DNA of 64,000 nt from contig NZ_CP034073.1 in assembly GCF_003855155.1 (NCBI RefSeq), forward strand, positions 3,658,001 through 3,722,000, in the 5' to 3' direction. The notes under the pieces were generated by a model that saw only the letters and a program-made list of their open reading frames with translations, was not told the origin of the DNA and did not search any database. A program made the translations under genes and the position numbers. This stretch comes from Shewanella psychromarinicola. GTDB lineage: Bacteria > Pseudomonadota > Gammaproteobacteria > Enterobacterales > Shewanellaceae. Every line of letters begins with the position of its first letter. Position 1 is the stretch's first letter. Positions 9,863 to 17,590 of the stretch are shown one piece after another.

Positions 9863-11290
9863 TTAAGCTTCTGCAATAGCAGGTAATGAATCTTTAGACG
9901 CTCTAACGGTACGAATAACGTTATAGGCCATAATGAACATACCGGTTAAGAAGAAACAACCACCAATAAAGCGTACAAAATAGAATGGGTACGAGGCTTC
10001 TAAACTCTCAACGAAACTGTAAGTCAGTGTTCCATCAGCGTTGACTGCGCGCCACATCAGACCCTGCATAACGCCCGAAATCCACATACTAACGATATAC
10101 AAGACAGTACCGATAGTGGCTAACCAGAAATGTACGTTAATGAGCTTCATGCTGTACATACGGCCGTGGCCAAATAACACTGGAATTAAGTGGTATAAAG
10201 AACCAATAGACACCATTGCCACCCAGCCTAGCGCGCCAGAGTGAACGTGACCAATAGTCCAGTCGGTATAATGAGATAGCGCATTGACCGTTTTAATTGC
10301 CATCATTGGGCCTTCGAAGGTAGACATACCGTAGAAAGACAATGAAACCACTAAGAAACGTAATACTGGGTCTGTACGAAGCTTATGCCACGCACCAGAC
10401 AAGGTCATAATACCGTTAATCATACCGCCCCAAGATGGCGCAAATAAAATTAATGACATTACCATGCCTAATGACTGAGTCCAGTCAGGAAGGGCAGTGT
10501 AATGTAAGTGGTGAGGACCGGCCCAAATGTATAACGCGATCAATGCCCAAAAATGAACAATTGATAAACGGTAAGAATAAACTGGGCGACCAGCTTGCTT
10601 AGGCACGAAGTAATACATCATCCCCAAGAAACCAGCAGTAAGTAAGAAGCCTACCGCATTATGACCATACCACCACTGAACCATCGCATCGACTGCACCA
10701 GAGTACAGAGAGTAAGACTTAAATAAGCTTACGGGTACCGCCATTGAGTTGACAATGTGAAGTACTGCAACAGTAATGATAAAGGCACCAAAGAACCAGT
10801 TCGCCACATAAATGTGGGATGTCGTTCGTTTAGCGATTGTGCCGAAGAAAACAATTGCATAGCTAACCCAGATAATCGTAATTGCGATATCAATAGGCCA
10901 TTCTAATTCTGCATACTCTTTACCTTGGGTAAACCCCATTGGTAGAGTGATTGCAGCTGCAATAATAACGGCTTGCCAACCCCAGAAGGTAAATGCGGCT
11001 AATTTAGGCGCAAATAGACGGACTTGACAAGTGCGTTGCACAACATAGTAGGATGTAGCGAAAAGAGCTGATGTTCCGAATGCGAAAATCACCGCATTGG
11101 TATGTAATGGTCGTAAACGACTATACGTTAACCAAGGTGTTTCGAAGTTCAGTTGTGGCCAGATTAACTGAGCCGCAATCAATACACCTACTGACATACC
11201 AACGATTCCCCACAAAACTGTGGTTAGTGCGAATTGGCGGACAATGGTGTAGTTGTAATCAGCGCCTGTAGACTGGGAATGGTTCATCAT
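9863..11290 (-). CDS. ccoN: cbb3 cytochrome c oxidase catalytic subunit CcoN
   Basis: A 475-residue, roughly twelve-helix heme-copper oxidase subunit. The conserved [14 protein letters not shown] and the CuB-ligand segment [14 protein letters not shown] are present, as is the [13 protein letters not shown] segment carrying heme histidines. It reduces oxygen to water with high affinity and pumps protons in the inner membrane. It heads the ccoNOQP operon; a perfect FNR palindrome lies 210 bp upstream of its start. Length and motifs are normal. Confidence 0.97.
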   Translation of the reverse strand: MMNHSQSTGADYNYTIVRQFALTTVLWGIVGMSVGVLIAAQLIWPQLNFETPWLTYSRLRPLHTNAVIFAFGTSALFATSYYVVQRTCQVRLFAPKLAAFTFWGWQAVIIAAAITLPMGFTQGKEYAELEWPIDIAITIIWVSYAIVFFGTIAKRTTSHIYVANWFFGAFIITVAVLHIVNSMAVPVSLFKSYSLYSGAVDAMVQWWYGHNAVGFLLTAGFLGMMYYFVPKQAGRPVYSYRLSIVHFWALIALYIWAGPHHLHYTALPDWTQSLGMVMSLILFAPSWGGMINGIMTLSGAWHKLRTDPVLRFLVVSLSFYGMSTFEGPMMAIKTVNALSHYTDWTIGHVHSGALGWVAMVSIGSLYHLIPVLFGHGRMYSMKLINVHFWLATIGTVLYIVSMWISGVMQGLMWRAVNADGTLTYSFVESLEASYPFYFVRFIGGCFFLTGMFIMAYNVIRTVRASKDSLPAIAEA

Positions 11291-11499
11291 AATGCTTCCA
11301 CGGCTTATTACTTATACTTTTAATATTAGTAAAGCGAGCTTTACCTGTTAGATTAACAACTGGTCATAAATTGAGCCATTTAAGACTGTTTTTAATGCCA
11401 TTTGTCAAGGTGTTACCTCATGACGTCTCTTTCTATCACGAAGCGGAGTAATGATACTTGAGCTACGTCAAAAAAGATACTTCACAACCGGAATCAAAA

Positions 11500-11513
11500 T
11501 TGATCTAGATCAA
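11500..11513. promoter_or_regulatory. Perfect FNR/EtrA box
   Basis: TTGATCTAGATCAA is an exact match to the FNR consensus and fully palindromic. It lies in the gap between the divergent ccoN (start at 11290) and the lipoprotein gene (start at 11561), only 47 bases from the latter. Confidence 0.85.
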
Positions 11514-11560
11514 TCTATGAAAGATAATGTTACTAACTCAACCATGAAGGTTAAAAAAAC

Positions 11561-12010
11561 ATGCATAAATTTATCCAAATTATCATTTTCAATTTTTTCT
11601 TAATGTTTTTAATAGCCTGTGACAGACCACAAACGCAAGAACAACAAGATTTACCAATTGATGAAACGTTATGTGAATTTTCAGAGGGAGAATGTTACCA
11701 AGAAGTAGCAGGCTTGCAAGTCGGTTTACTGATCGACCCCGTCGATACTCCCAGTGAAAAACCATTAATAGTTACGTTAAAGAGTAGTCAAGCGATCACT
11801 AATGTTTCTATGAGAATAGAAGGGCGCGATATGTTCATGGGTGTCATACCTGTTACATTGTCCGAAATACAGAACAATTCCTATCAAGGTTCATTGATTT
11901 TTGGTTCCTGTAGCAGTAATTATATGGTCTGGACAGTGATGGTATCCTTTGACTACCAACAACAACCACGCACATTAATGTATGACTTTTTAGCGGATAA
12001 CGATAAATAA
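11561..12010 (+). CDS. Putative lipoprotein, divergent from ccoN
   Basis: A 149-residue protein with a hydrophobic N-terminus and the lipobox FLIAC (Cys at about residue 20), so probably a lipid-anchored envelope protein. The mature part holds four more cysteines (LCEF, ECYQ and GSC) and no domain that I recognise. It is divergent from the cbb3 operon and has a perfect FNR box 47 bases before its start, closer than ccoN, which suggests control by EtrA under low oxygen. A role connected with the oxidase, such as envelope copper handling, is only a guess. Confidence 0.65.
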   Translation: MHKFIQIIIFNFFLMFLIACDRPQTQEQQDLPIDETLCEFSEGECYQEVAGLQVGLLIDPVDTPSEKPLIVTLKSSQAITNVSMRIEGRDMFMGVIPVTLSEIQNNSYQGSLIFGSCSSNYMVWTVMVSFDYQQQPRTLMYDFLADNDK

Positions 12011-12294
12011 TTATTGCTTAGTCAAGGTTATCAAATACCAACAATGATGCATTACAGGCTAGGGCACAGGTTATAGGGAATCAATATTTGCATACCTATA
12101 GCCTTAAATATCCAAGCCGGTCCACCATATGCAGAGTGTTTTCTATCAAATCATCATAAACCGAAGCTAAATAGCACTCCAAGTGTAAACAATGTCTTAC
12201 TGCACAAACTCATGTAGGGCATCAAACAGCCGGTTCATTTCCTTATAAATCATGATCCATAACACAGAAGCGGTGTTCTTCACTAATAACTAAT

Positions 12295-12309
12295 TGATAA
12301 TCATTCTCA
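12295..12309. promoter_or_regulatory. Fur box-like site
   Basis: TGATAATCATTCTCA matches the 7-1-7 Fur core TGATAAT-N-ATTATCA with one mismatch. It lies about 150 bp before the small Cys-rich gene at 12457. Confidence 0.6.
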
Positions 12310-12456
12310 TTAATGTATTATCAAGTAACACCACTTAATTGAATGAAATGAATAGGGCATAGCTAAAAGAGAAGAGGGTTGGGTATCAATGCAAGTCATC
12401 CATCCGCTGCGAGTATAGCGATAAATGTCAATCTACATGGGGAAAAAGGAGCACAC

Positions 12457-12768
12457 ATGAACAGAGTCAATGTGTCTATCGATACAGAAAAAGTTGCCCA
12501 GTTAATCAAAGCAGGTCATTTATGCGCTGCAGAATTACAGTGCTTAGACCGAACCAGTAAACAAACTATTTGGCAATTATGCCTGTGGAGCTGTCAAAAA
12601 CGGTTTACTTGTCATAATAATCAATGCCAACAACCGTCGTGTAAGCCATCAAACGCGATTGAGCATTGTATGCAGCAGTTAATCACAGACGAAGATATTG
12701 CAGAGTCCACATATTCGTATATTGAAAACTCGTATCCAAAAATGACCACGATTGATGCCGATAAATAA
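12457..12768 (+). CDS. Small cysteine-rich protein of unknown function
   Basis: A 103-residue protein starting MNRVNVSIDTEKV. I took ATG at 12457 because AAAGGAG lies eight to nine bases upstream; an upstream ATG at 12379 has no such site and would add 26 unlikely residues. It has eight cysteines, six of them between residues 40 and 69 (CLWSC, C-HNNQC, C and HC), so metal binding is plausible but unproven. A Fur box lies upstream, pointing to iron control. I do not recognise the family. The next gene is a tyrosine recombinase on the same strand, 66 bp away. Confidence 0.6.
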   Translation: MNRVNVSIDTEKVAQLIKAGHLCAAELQCLDRTSKQTIWQLCLWSCQKRFTCHNNQCQQPSCKPSNAIEHCMQQLITDEDIAESTYSYIENSYPKMTTIDADK

Positions 12769-12834
12769 CATTATCGGCATCAGCCAAAAAATAGTACAAT
12801 AAGGCAATATAATCAATAACCTATATTTGTTCAT

Positions 12835-14142
12835 ATGGCCAATAAACTACTTGAAGAACTGCCACCGGTATTGCCACTATTTGACGCTGCAGAATTTGTA
12901 TTACAAGGTAATGCCTACATAAACCAATACATTACCAAAATATCTATTAATAAAGTGGCTGATGCTGGGCTCATTATTGAGCACTGTGCGGATTGGTTGT
13001 TTGAACAAAAGCACTCTGAAAACAACTACAAAGCCTACCGCAGCGAATTAACCACGTATCTGCATTGGTGTTTTGACGTCGTCGCATTATCGCCAATCGC
13101 GGTGACGCGCAAAGACATTGCCAAGTACGTCGATTACTGCCAATCGCCACCACAGGCACTTATAGGTTACTTCAATGTGGCACAATTCAAACTCGACAAA
13201 GCCACTGGTGAGCGAGCGCCAAACTCACAATGGCGGCCATTTGTTGGTAAAAAACAACTCGGGAAATGTCTGCCATATCAACTAAGTGATAATGCACTCA
13301 AGACTAAAATTGCCATATTATCATCATTTTATGGGTACTTAATTAGTGAAGAATACACCGAGCGTAACCCAGCGCAATTATGGTTAAAGCACAGTCGATT
13401 TGCCATAACGCGTAAGTTCACCATCAATGAAGACAACAACCATCATGCATTCACCGAGTTGCAATGGTCCTATGTTATCAGTACTGTCAGCCAACTAGCC
13501 AAGGCCCAGCCAGAGCAACATCAGCGCAGTTTGTTGCTAATAACACTAATATATAGCTGCTATTTACGCATATCAGAAATCAGTGCTCGTGCAGGTTATG
13601 CACCTATAATGAGCCAATTCAGACAAGATCCACATTCTGGCATCTGGTATTTCCACGTACCATTTTCTAAAAGCGGTAAAGCCCGAAATATTGCCATTTC
13701 AAAAGTATTACTCGCTGGATTAGTGGATTATCGACGTTTTCTGCACCTCAGTGATTTACCCAGCATCAACGATCAACATCCTATATTCGTGCGCCACAAA
13801 GCCGCAGCTCATGGACGAGAATCAGGCGTCATCAACGCCAATCTTGGTATTAGACAAATACGCGACGAAATAGACAAGCTGATTACCTTAGCCGCAGATA
13901 ATGCAGCCAAAGATGGCTTCGAACATGACAGTCAACTGATGCGAACACTCAGTGCTCATAATATTCGCCATACCGGGATCACGCACGATATCAATATCAA
14001 CCGTCGACCATTATCACATGTCCAGGCCGACGCCGGCCATGAGAGCATCGACACCACATCACAGTATTTGCACACCACACAAACTGAACGACACCAAAGT
14101 GCATTCAACAAACCATTAAGTCATCTTGCTGAGATTGAATAA
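12835..14142 (+). CDS. Tyrosine recombinase (phage-integrase family)
   Basis: A 435-residue site-specific recombinase. The catalytic residues of the family can be followed: Arg in CYLRISEISAR, His-X2-Arg in HNIRHTG, His in AGHESIDTT and the nucleophile Tyr in SQYLHT. An N-terminal core-binding (SAM-like) domain occupies about residues 30-200. No other phage or island genes and no obvious attachment-site repeat accompany it, so it may be a stand-alone recombinase or what is left of an island. The start ATG at 12835 has a weak ribosome site. Confidence 0.88.
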   Translation: MANKLLEELPPVLPLFDAAEFVLQGNAYINQYITKISINKVADAGLIIEHCADWLFEQKHSENNYKAYRSELTTYLHWCFDVVALSPIAVTRKDIAKYVDYCQSPPQALIGYFNVAQFKLDKATGERAPNSQWRPFVGKKQLGKCLPYQLSDNALKTKIAILSSFYGYLISEEYTERNPAQLWLKHSRFAITRKFTINEDNNHHAFTELQWSYVISTVSQLAKAQPEQHQRSLLLITLIYSCYLRISEISARAGYAPIMSQFRQDPHSGIWYFHVPFSKSGKARNIAISKVLLAGLVDYRRFLHLSDLPSINDQHPIFVRHKAAAHGRESGVINANLGIRQIRDEIDKLITLAADNAAKDGFEHDSQLMRTLSAHNIRHTGITHDININRRPLSHVQADAGHESIDTTSQYLHTTQTERHQSAFNKPLSHLAEIE

Positions 14143-15362
14143 TCGACTGGCATTACTAAACAAAACCAAAAGCATGCAATCTCAGCACGATACTAAATAG
14201 CCAATTTGGTTAAAATAAACGCTTAAGGCCGTATATAAACATTTTACGGTTTAATGCAATGATGATGACCAAGCCTCAAATGCGCAGTCTCGAACAGCGT
14301 ATTTAACAAAGGCACATGTATGCGTACAATGTATATTATGTTAAATAGGGTATTTGTGTATTGCTAATGAATACCTGTGTGTGACCTTTGCCACTCAGAT
14401 CGAGATTTACCGGCACGTTGAGATTTTTTATAAGCTACTGACATAACTACCTATGCTCTATTTGGGATAACTGATTGCGGATTATCTTAATAATTATTCA
14501 ATGGGAAAGTTTTAAGGTATTGATTTAGTCATCATAGTTAATTATTGGTTGGCCATTAGCCAAGTGCAATCCCATAGTTGTTCATGGATTAGTTATATTC
14601 AAGGGGTTTAAAGGCGCTAGATAATGTTTGAATTGCAGTCACCATCTTAAAGGCATGCACACAACCTCTTAAGATGTGTAATTCTCTATATTGCTCAAGT
14701 GGTATATGTCAGAGTGTTAGCATTAACGTTGAACAAGTCAGTGAACGTTGAATTTTTTAGGCGACGCTAAGTGAAATCTGAACGACTTAACAAGGTCAAT
14801 GGACTCAGAATGTAAACTGAAGCACTTACATTCAAACTATTTCATTTATCATTGTATGTTTTCGAGGTTTCGTGCATTTGATTTTGTATCGGCAAAGCGT
14901 ATTTTGATAATTGTTGGATGAGATGAAATTTTCGTAAGCATCCATAAAATCTCTTACTTTTCCTTCATAGCTTCAGTTTCCAATACAGATAATGCTGATG
15001 ACTCTGATATTTGACGATCCTTAGTTAAGTTTTATAGAAGTGGCTAAGCCATATTTTCCTGCTGTTAGGAATTAATTTCAGTCAGAAAGTATGGCAACTC
15101 TAAATGAATAGACTGTACTTGATCGTTCTATCGAACCTGCTTGGGGCACAAATAAATGTCATATGCGCCCTATCCCACTTCTGGACAAAAATGGGTCACT
15201 AAGTTTTGATATTCGAATAACCTCAGCGATGACAAAGTATGAGAATCATCTATAGCAAGTGCCCTGTTTCTGGCATCCATGACTTACGGTTTCATGGAAC
15301 GTGCGCGAAAACGACCTAGCTGTGTATAATGTTATTAAAGAGAATGAAGTGGAAATGAGTAT
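14143..15362. other. 1.2-kb gap without recognised genes
   Basis: I see no convincing reading frame, RNA gene or repeat here. The DNA is A/T-rich with many stops in all frames. It may be decayed accessory DNA between the recombinase and the interrupted nucleotidase gene. A TATAAT at 15325-15330 lies about 30 bp before the nucleotidase start and could be its -10 box, but no good -35 was found. Confidence 0.5.
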
Positions 15363-15787
15363 ATGAGTAAGAAAATTATCTATATCGACATGGATGATAC
15401 CCTGTGTGATTACGCAAGTGCCCATCAACTAGCATTGAAGCTTTATCCTGAAATTCAATTCCCCCAAAGTAAGCCTGGTTTCTTTCATGATTTGCTACCA
15501 ATAACAGGTGGCATTGAAGCTATGAGACAGTTATTAGCATCTCAGCATTACGATCCATTTATCCTGACAGCACCTTCCGTCATGAATCCACTTTGCTATA
15601 CGGAAAAACGAACTTGGGTTGAAACACACTTAGGTATGGATTATGTGCATCGACTAATAATCTCTCCACGAAAAGATCTACTAAAAGGAGATTTTCTTAT
15701 TGATGATTACAATGAAGGAAAAGGACAGGAGTTATTTACAGGTAAAGTCTTACGCTTTTGTAATGGTCAAGTATTTCTGGAGAGATT

Positions 15788-16639
15788 TTAAGCCGCTTTT
15801 TTTAACTCATTATATTTCTGATGTGGCGTCTTATAATCTATTGCCGAATGTCTGCGTTTGTAATTGTAGAACTGAATATATTGCTCAACCACGCTCACTA
15901 CTGCGCTGTGATTGGTAAAAGCTAAACGGTTTAATCTTTCAGTCTTTAAACTCCTAAAAAATCGTTCCATCACCGCATTATCCCAACAATTTCCTCTACG
16001 ACTCATACTTTGTTCAATGCCTAAGTGCTTTAGCTTTTCTCTGAACACCTTAGCTGAGTACTGACAACCCTGGTCTGAGTGAAACATCAACTCCTGTGTA
16101 TTTGGCCTCTGACGTTGTATCGCGTTATTTAATGCCGCTGTCGCTAACGCTGCATTGGGTTGGCTTGATAAGGCATACCCAACGATTTCTTTGGTCCCTA
16201 AATCAAGTACACAGGCTAAATAACTCCACCCCTGATGTGATTTTATATAGGTAATATCACCCACCCAATGGGTATTATAAGTCGTAGGGTTAAACTGTCG
16301 TCTAAGCAAATTAGGTGCGTAAACTTGCTCCTCACCTTGATTTGGATAGTAATGCTTTTTCTTTGGCTTAATCGCTATTAATCCCAATTTTTTCATTACG
16401 CTAGCTATGGCGTAAACCCCAACCTTACAATTTAAATCTAATAAATCAGCCTGTATTCGACGTTTGCCATACGTCGAGTGTGACTCAGAGAAAGCTTGCT
16501 CTATCAATTGTATCTGAGCCTGTTTTTCAACGCTTTTTGGGATCGGTTTGTAATAGAGACTACTACAACTGATCTCGAATACTCGGCATAATTCACTCAT
16601 TTTAAAGCCTGGGTTTGCTTTCTTTACTTCGCGCATCAT
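15788..16639 (-). CDS. IS3-family transposase OrfB (DDE catalytic part)
   Basis: A 283-residue integrase-fold transposase. The DDE triad can be placed in WVGDITYI, FHSDQGCQY and the Glu of AVMERFFRSLKTE, and the HTH_21-like N-terminal segment contains STYGKRRI. It overlaps orfA as ATGA. The frame is also open upstream of its ATG as far as an A6G slip site at 16678-16684, so the true product is probably an OrfAB fusion made by -1 frameshifting, as is usual in this family. Confidence 0.93.
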   Translation of the reverse strand: MMREVKKANPGFKMSELCRVFEISCSSLYYKPIPKSVEKQAQIQLIEQAFSESHSTYGKRRIQADLLDLNCKVGVYAIASVMKKLGLIAIKPKKKHYYPNQGEEQVYAPNLLRRQFNPTTYNTHWVGDITYIKSHQGWSYLACVLDLGTKEIVGYALSSQPNAALATAALNNAIQRQRPNTQELMFHSDQGCQYSAKVFREKLKHLGIEQSMSRRGNCWDNAVMERFFRSLKTERLNRLAFTNHSAVVSVVEQYIQFYNYKRRHSAIDYKTPHQKYNELKKAA

Positions 16640-16947
16640 TTTAAGTTTTGATTGTCTCGAATGAAGAAAGCTGCAGCCTTTTTTAAGATATCATTATCCC
16701 TCATGGCTTGTTTTAGTTGGGCTTCTAGAAGCTGTATTCTTCGTTGTTCTTCAGTTAATGCTTTGACATTTTTCGGTGTTTTACCGGCTAATTCAGCCTG
16801 GTACTGCACTTTCCATCTAGACACCGCAGATTTACCTGCACCTGACATATCTTCAATTTGCTTGTTCGTGTAACCCTGTTCGACCATCAGCTTGGCATAT
16901 TCTAATTTTTGAAGAGGGCTGACAGTGATTTTAGTTTTTCTAATCAT
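16636..16947 (-). CDS. IS3-family transposase OrfA
   Basis: A 103-residue protein with an N-terminal helix-turn-helix (about residues 10-55, SAVSRWKVQY) and a C-terminal leucine-zipper-like coiled coil (RRIQLLEAQLKQAMRDNDIL). It binds the element ends and supplies the N-terminus of the OrfAB transposase. The stop overlaps the orfB start by four bases. Confidence 0.92.
   Translation of the reverse strand: MIRKTKITVSPLQKLEYAKLMVEQGYTNKQIEDMSGAGKSAVSRWKVQYQAELAGKTPKNVKALTEEQRRIQLLEAQLKQAMRDNDILKKAAAFFIRDNQNLK
16678..16684 (-). other. Probable -1 frameshift site (AAAAAAG)
   Basis: On the minus strand the codons for ILKKAA contain A-AAA-AAG. A slip of -1 here enters the orfB frame, which is open from this point to its annotated ATG, as in other IS3 elements. 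Confidence 0.65.
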
Positions 16948-17067
16948 AATAAATACCTTTAAGATTTTGCTTATTTTAAGCTATAAATCTCTACAGTTTC
17001 ATTAGACCATTACATTTGGGACCGATCCTTTCCAAGACTGGGCAAGCGTGCGGGCTTTTCTCGGAAT

Positions 17068-17163
17068 ATGAAAATAAAACTATACCACTACATTGCTGTT
17101 ATCATAGTGGCTTTTTTAACCATTTCGGTACGTTTGCTGATGTCTATGTCAGTTATTGAATGA
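17068..17163 (+). CDS. Possible 31-residue membrane peptide overlapping the nucleotidase stop
   Basis: A short frame starts with ATG inside the nucleotidase stop (ATGA overlap) and encodes 31 residues, MKIKLYHY then a hydrophobic stretch IAVIIVAFLTI. A single-helix membrane peptide translated by coupling to the nucleotidase is possible. With the upstream gene now split by an IS it may no longer be expressed. It also overlaps the convergent gene at 17153 by 11 bases. The call rests on position and hydrophobicity only. Confidence 0.3.
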   Translation: MKIKLYHYIAVIIVAFLTISVRLLMSMSVIE

Positions 17164-17590
17164 TAATTCTTGGATCCGAACCATTATCGCAGCCTTGCAT
17201 CACCACTTGATAATCAAAAGATTGGCCAATGGTTAATGATTCTTTCACTTTGCATTTGCGTTCGCTTTTTTTAAAATTTTTGCCACAATTGTCTTTTAAA
17301 GGTGAATCACCAGAAAATTTAAGTTTAAAGTCTGAATCAACTTCATTGTCTAATTTCCAAGTAATAAAATCCCCTTTTTTTGTGCATATACAGCCAGCTT
17401 CACTAGCACATTGATCGGCATCACAGCCACTGCCACCGTTTACCGAAGCTGATACGGCACATTCATTAACGGTTAACGCTATCTGTTTGTCAGCCCCAAA
17501 CGAATTCCCAGACAGCATAATTGCAATACCGAAAATAATAGTGACTAAGCTTTTTAAGTAGTTTTTTGTATAATTCATGACCAATTTCAT
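17153..17590 (-). CDS. Secreted cysteine-rich protein paired with the CadC-like regulator
   Basis: A 145-residue protein with a signal peptide (hydrophobic residues about 12-28, likely cut near SFGAD). The mature part has eight cysteines, an even number that would allow four disulfides, spread over a predicted beta-rich chain (CDADQC, GCIC, DNC, RKC and QGC). I do not recognise the family. The start overlaps the stop of the upstream regulator by four bases (ATGA), so the two are one operon. Its periplasmic location would let it meet the periplasmic TPR part of that regulator. An ATG four codons in (MNYTKN) is an alternative start. Confidence 0.65.
   Translation of the reverse strand: MKLVMNYTKNYLKSLVTIIFGIAIMLSGNSFGADKQIALTVNECAVSASVNGGSGCDADQCASEAGCICTKKGDFITWKLDNEVDSDFKLKFSGDSPLKDNCGKNFKKSERKCKVKESLTIGQSFDYQVVMQGCDNGSDPRIIIQ

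Larger units (their letters stand above)
15759..17014 (-). mobile_element. Complete IS3-family insertion sequence (1256 bp)
   Basis: The ends are imperfect inverted repeats that begin TGTAATGGTC on both sides, with a second block of identity around AGAGATTT about 20 bases inside. The element is flanked by a TTT direct repeat (15756-15758 and 17015-17017), the 3-bp target duplication usual for IS3 elements. It carries orfA and orfB on the minus strand. Both frames are intact, so the element looks recent and possibly active. Confidence 0.9.
15363..17071 (+). pseudogene. 5'(3')-deoxyribonucleotidase gene split by an IS3-family element
   Basis: The first part (15363-15758) encodes 132 residues of a HAD-fold NT5C-type nucleotidase with the catalytic DMDDTL motif at residues 9-14 and the LIDDY acidic motif near 118-122. 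It then runs into an insertion sequence. After the element, reading resumes in the same frame at 17018 (GTDPFQDWASV, then FLGI) and stops at 17069-17071, giving 149 residues once the element and one TTT copy are removed. This C-terminus matches the usual end of the family. The enzyme would remove phosphate from deoxynucleoside monophosphates. As it stands the frame ends early inside the element, with about ten foreign residues. Confidence 0.85.

Noticed and set aside
12835..15362. Recombinase plus following gap considered as a complete genomic island with attachment sites
   Set aside because: No direct repeats or other island genes were found in the window; the recombinase may stand alone.
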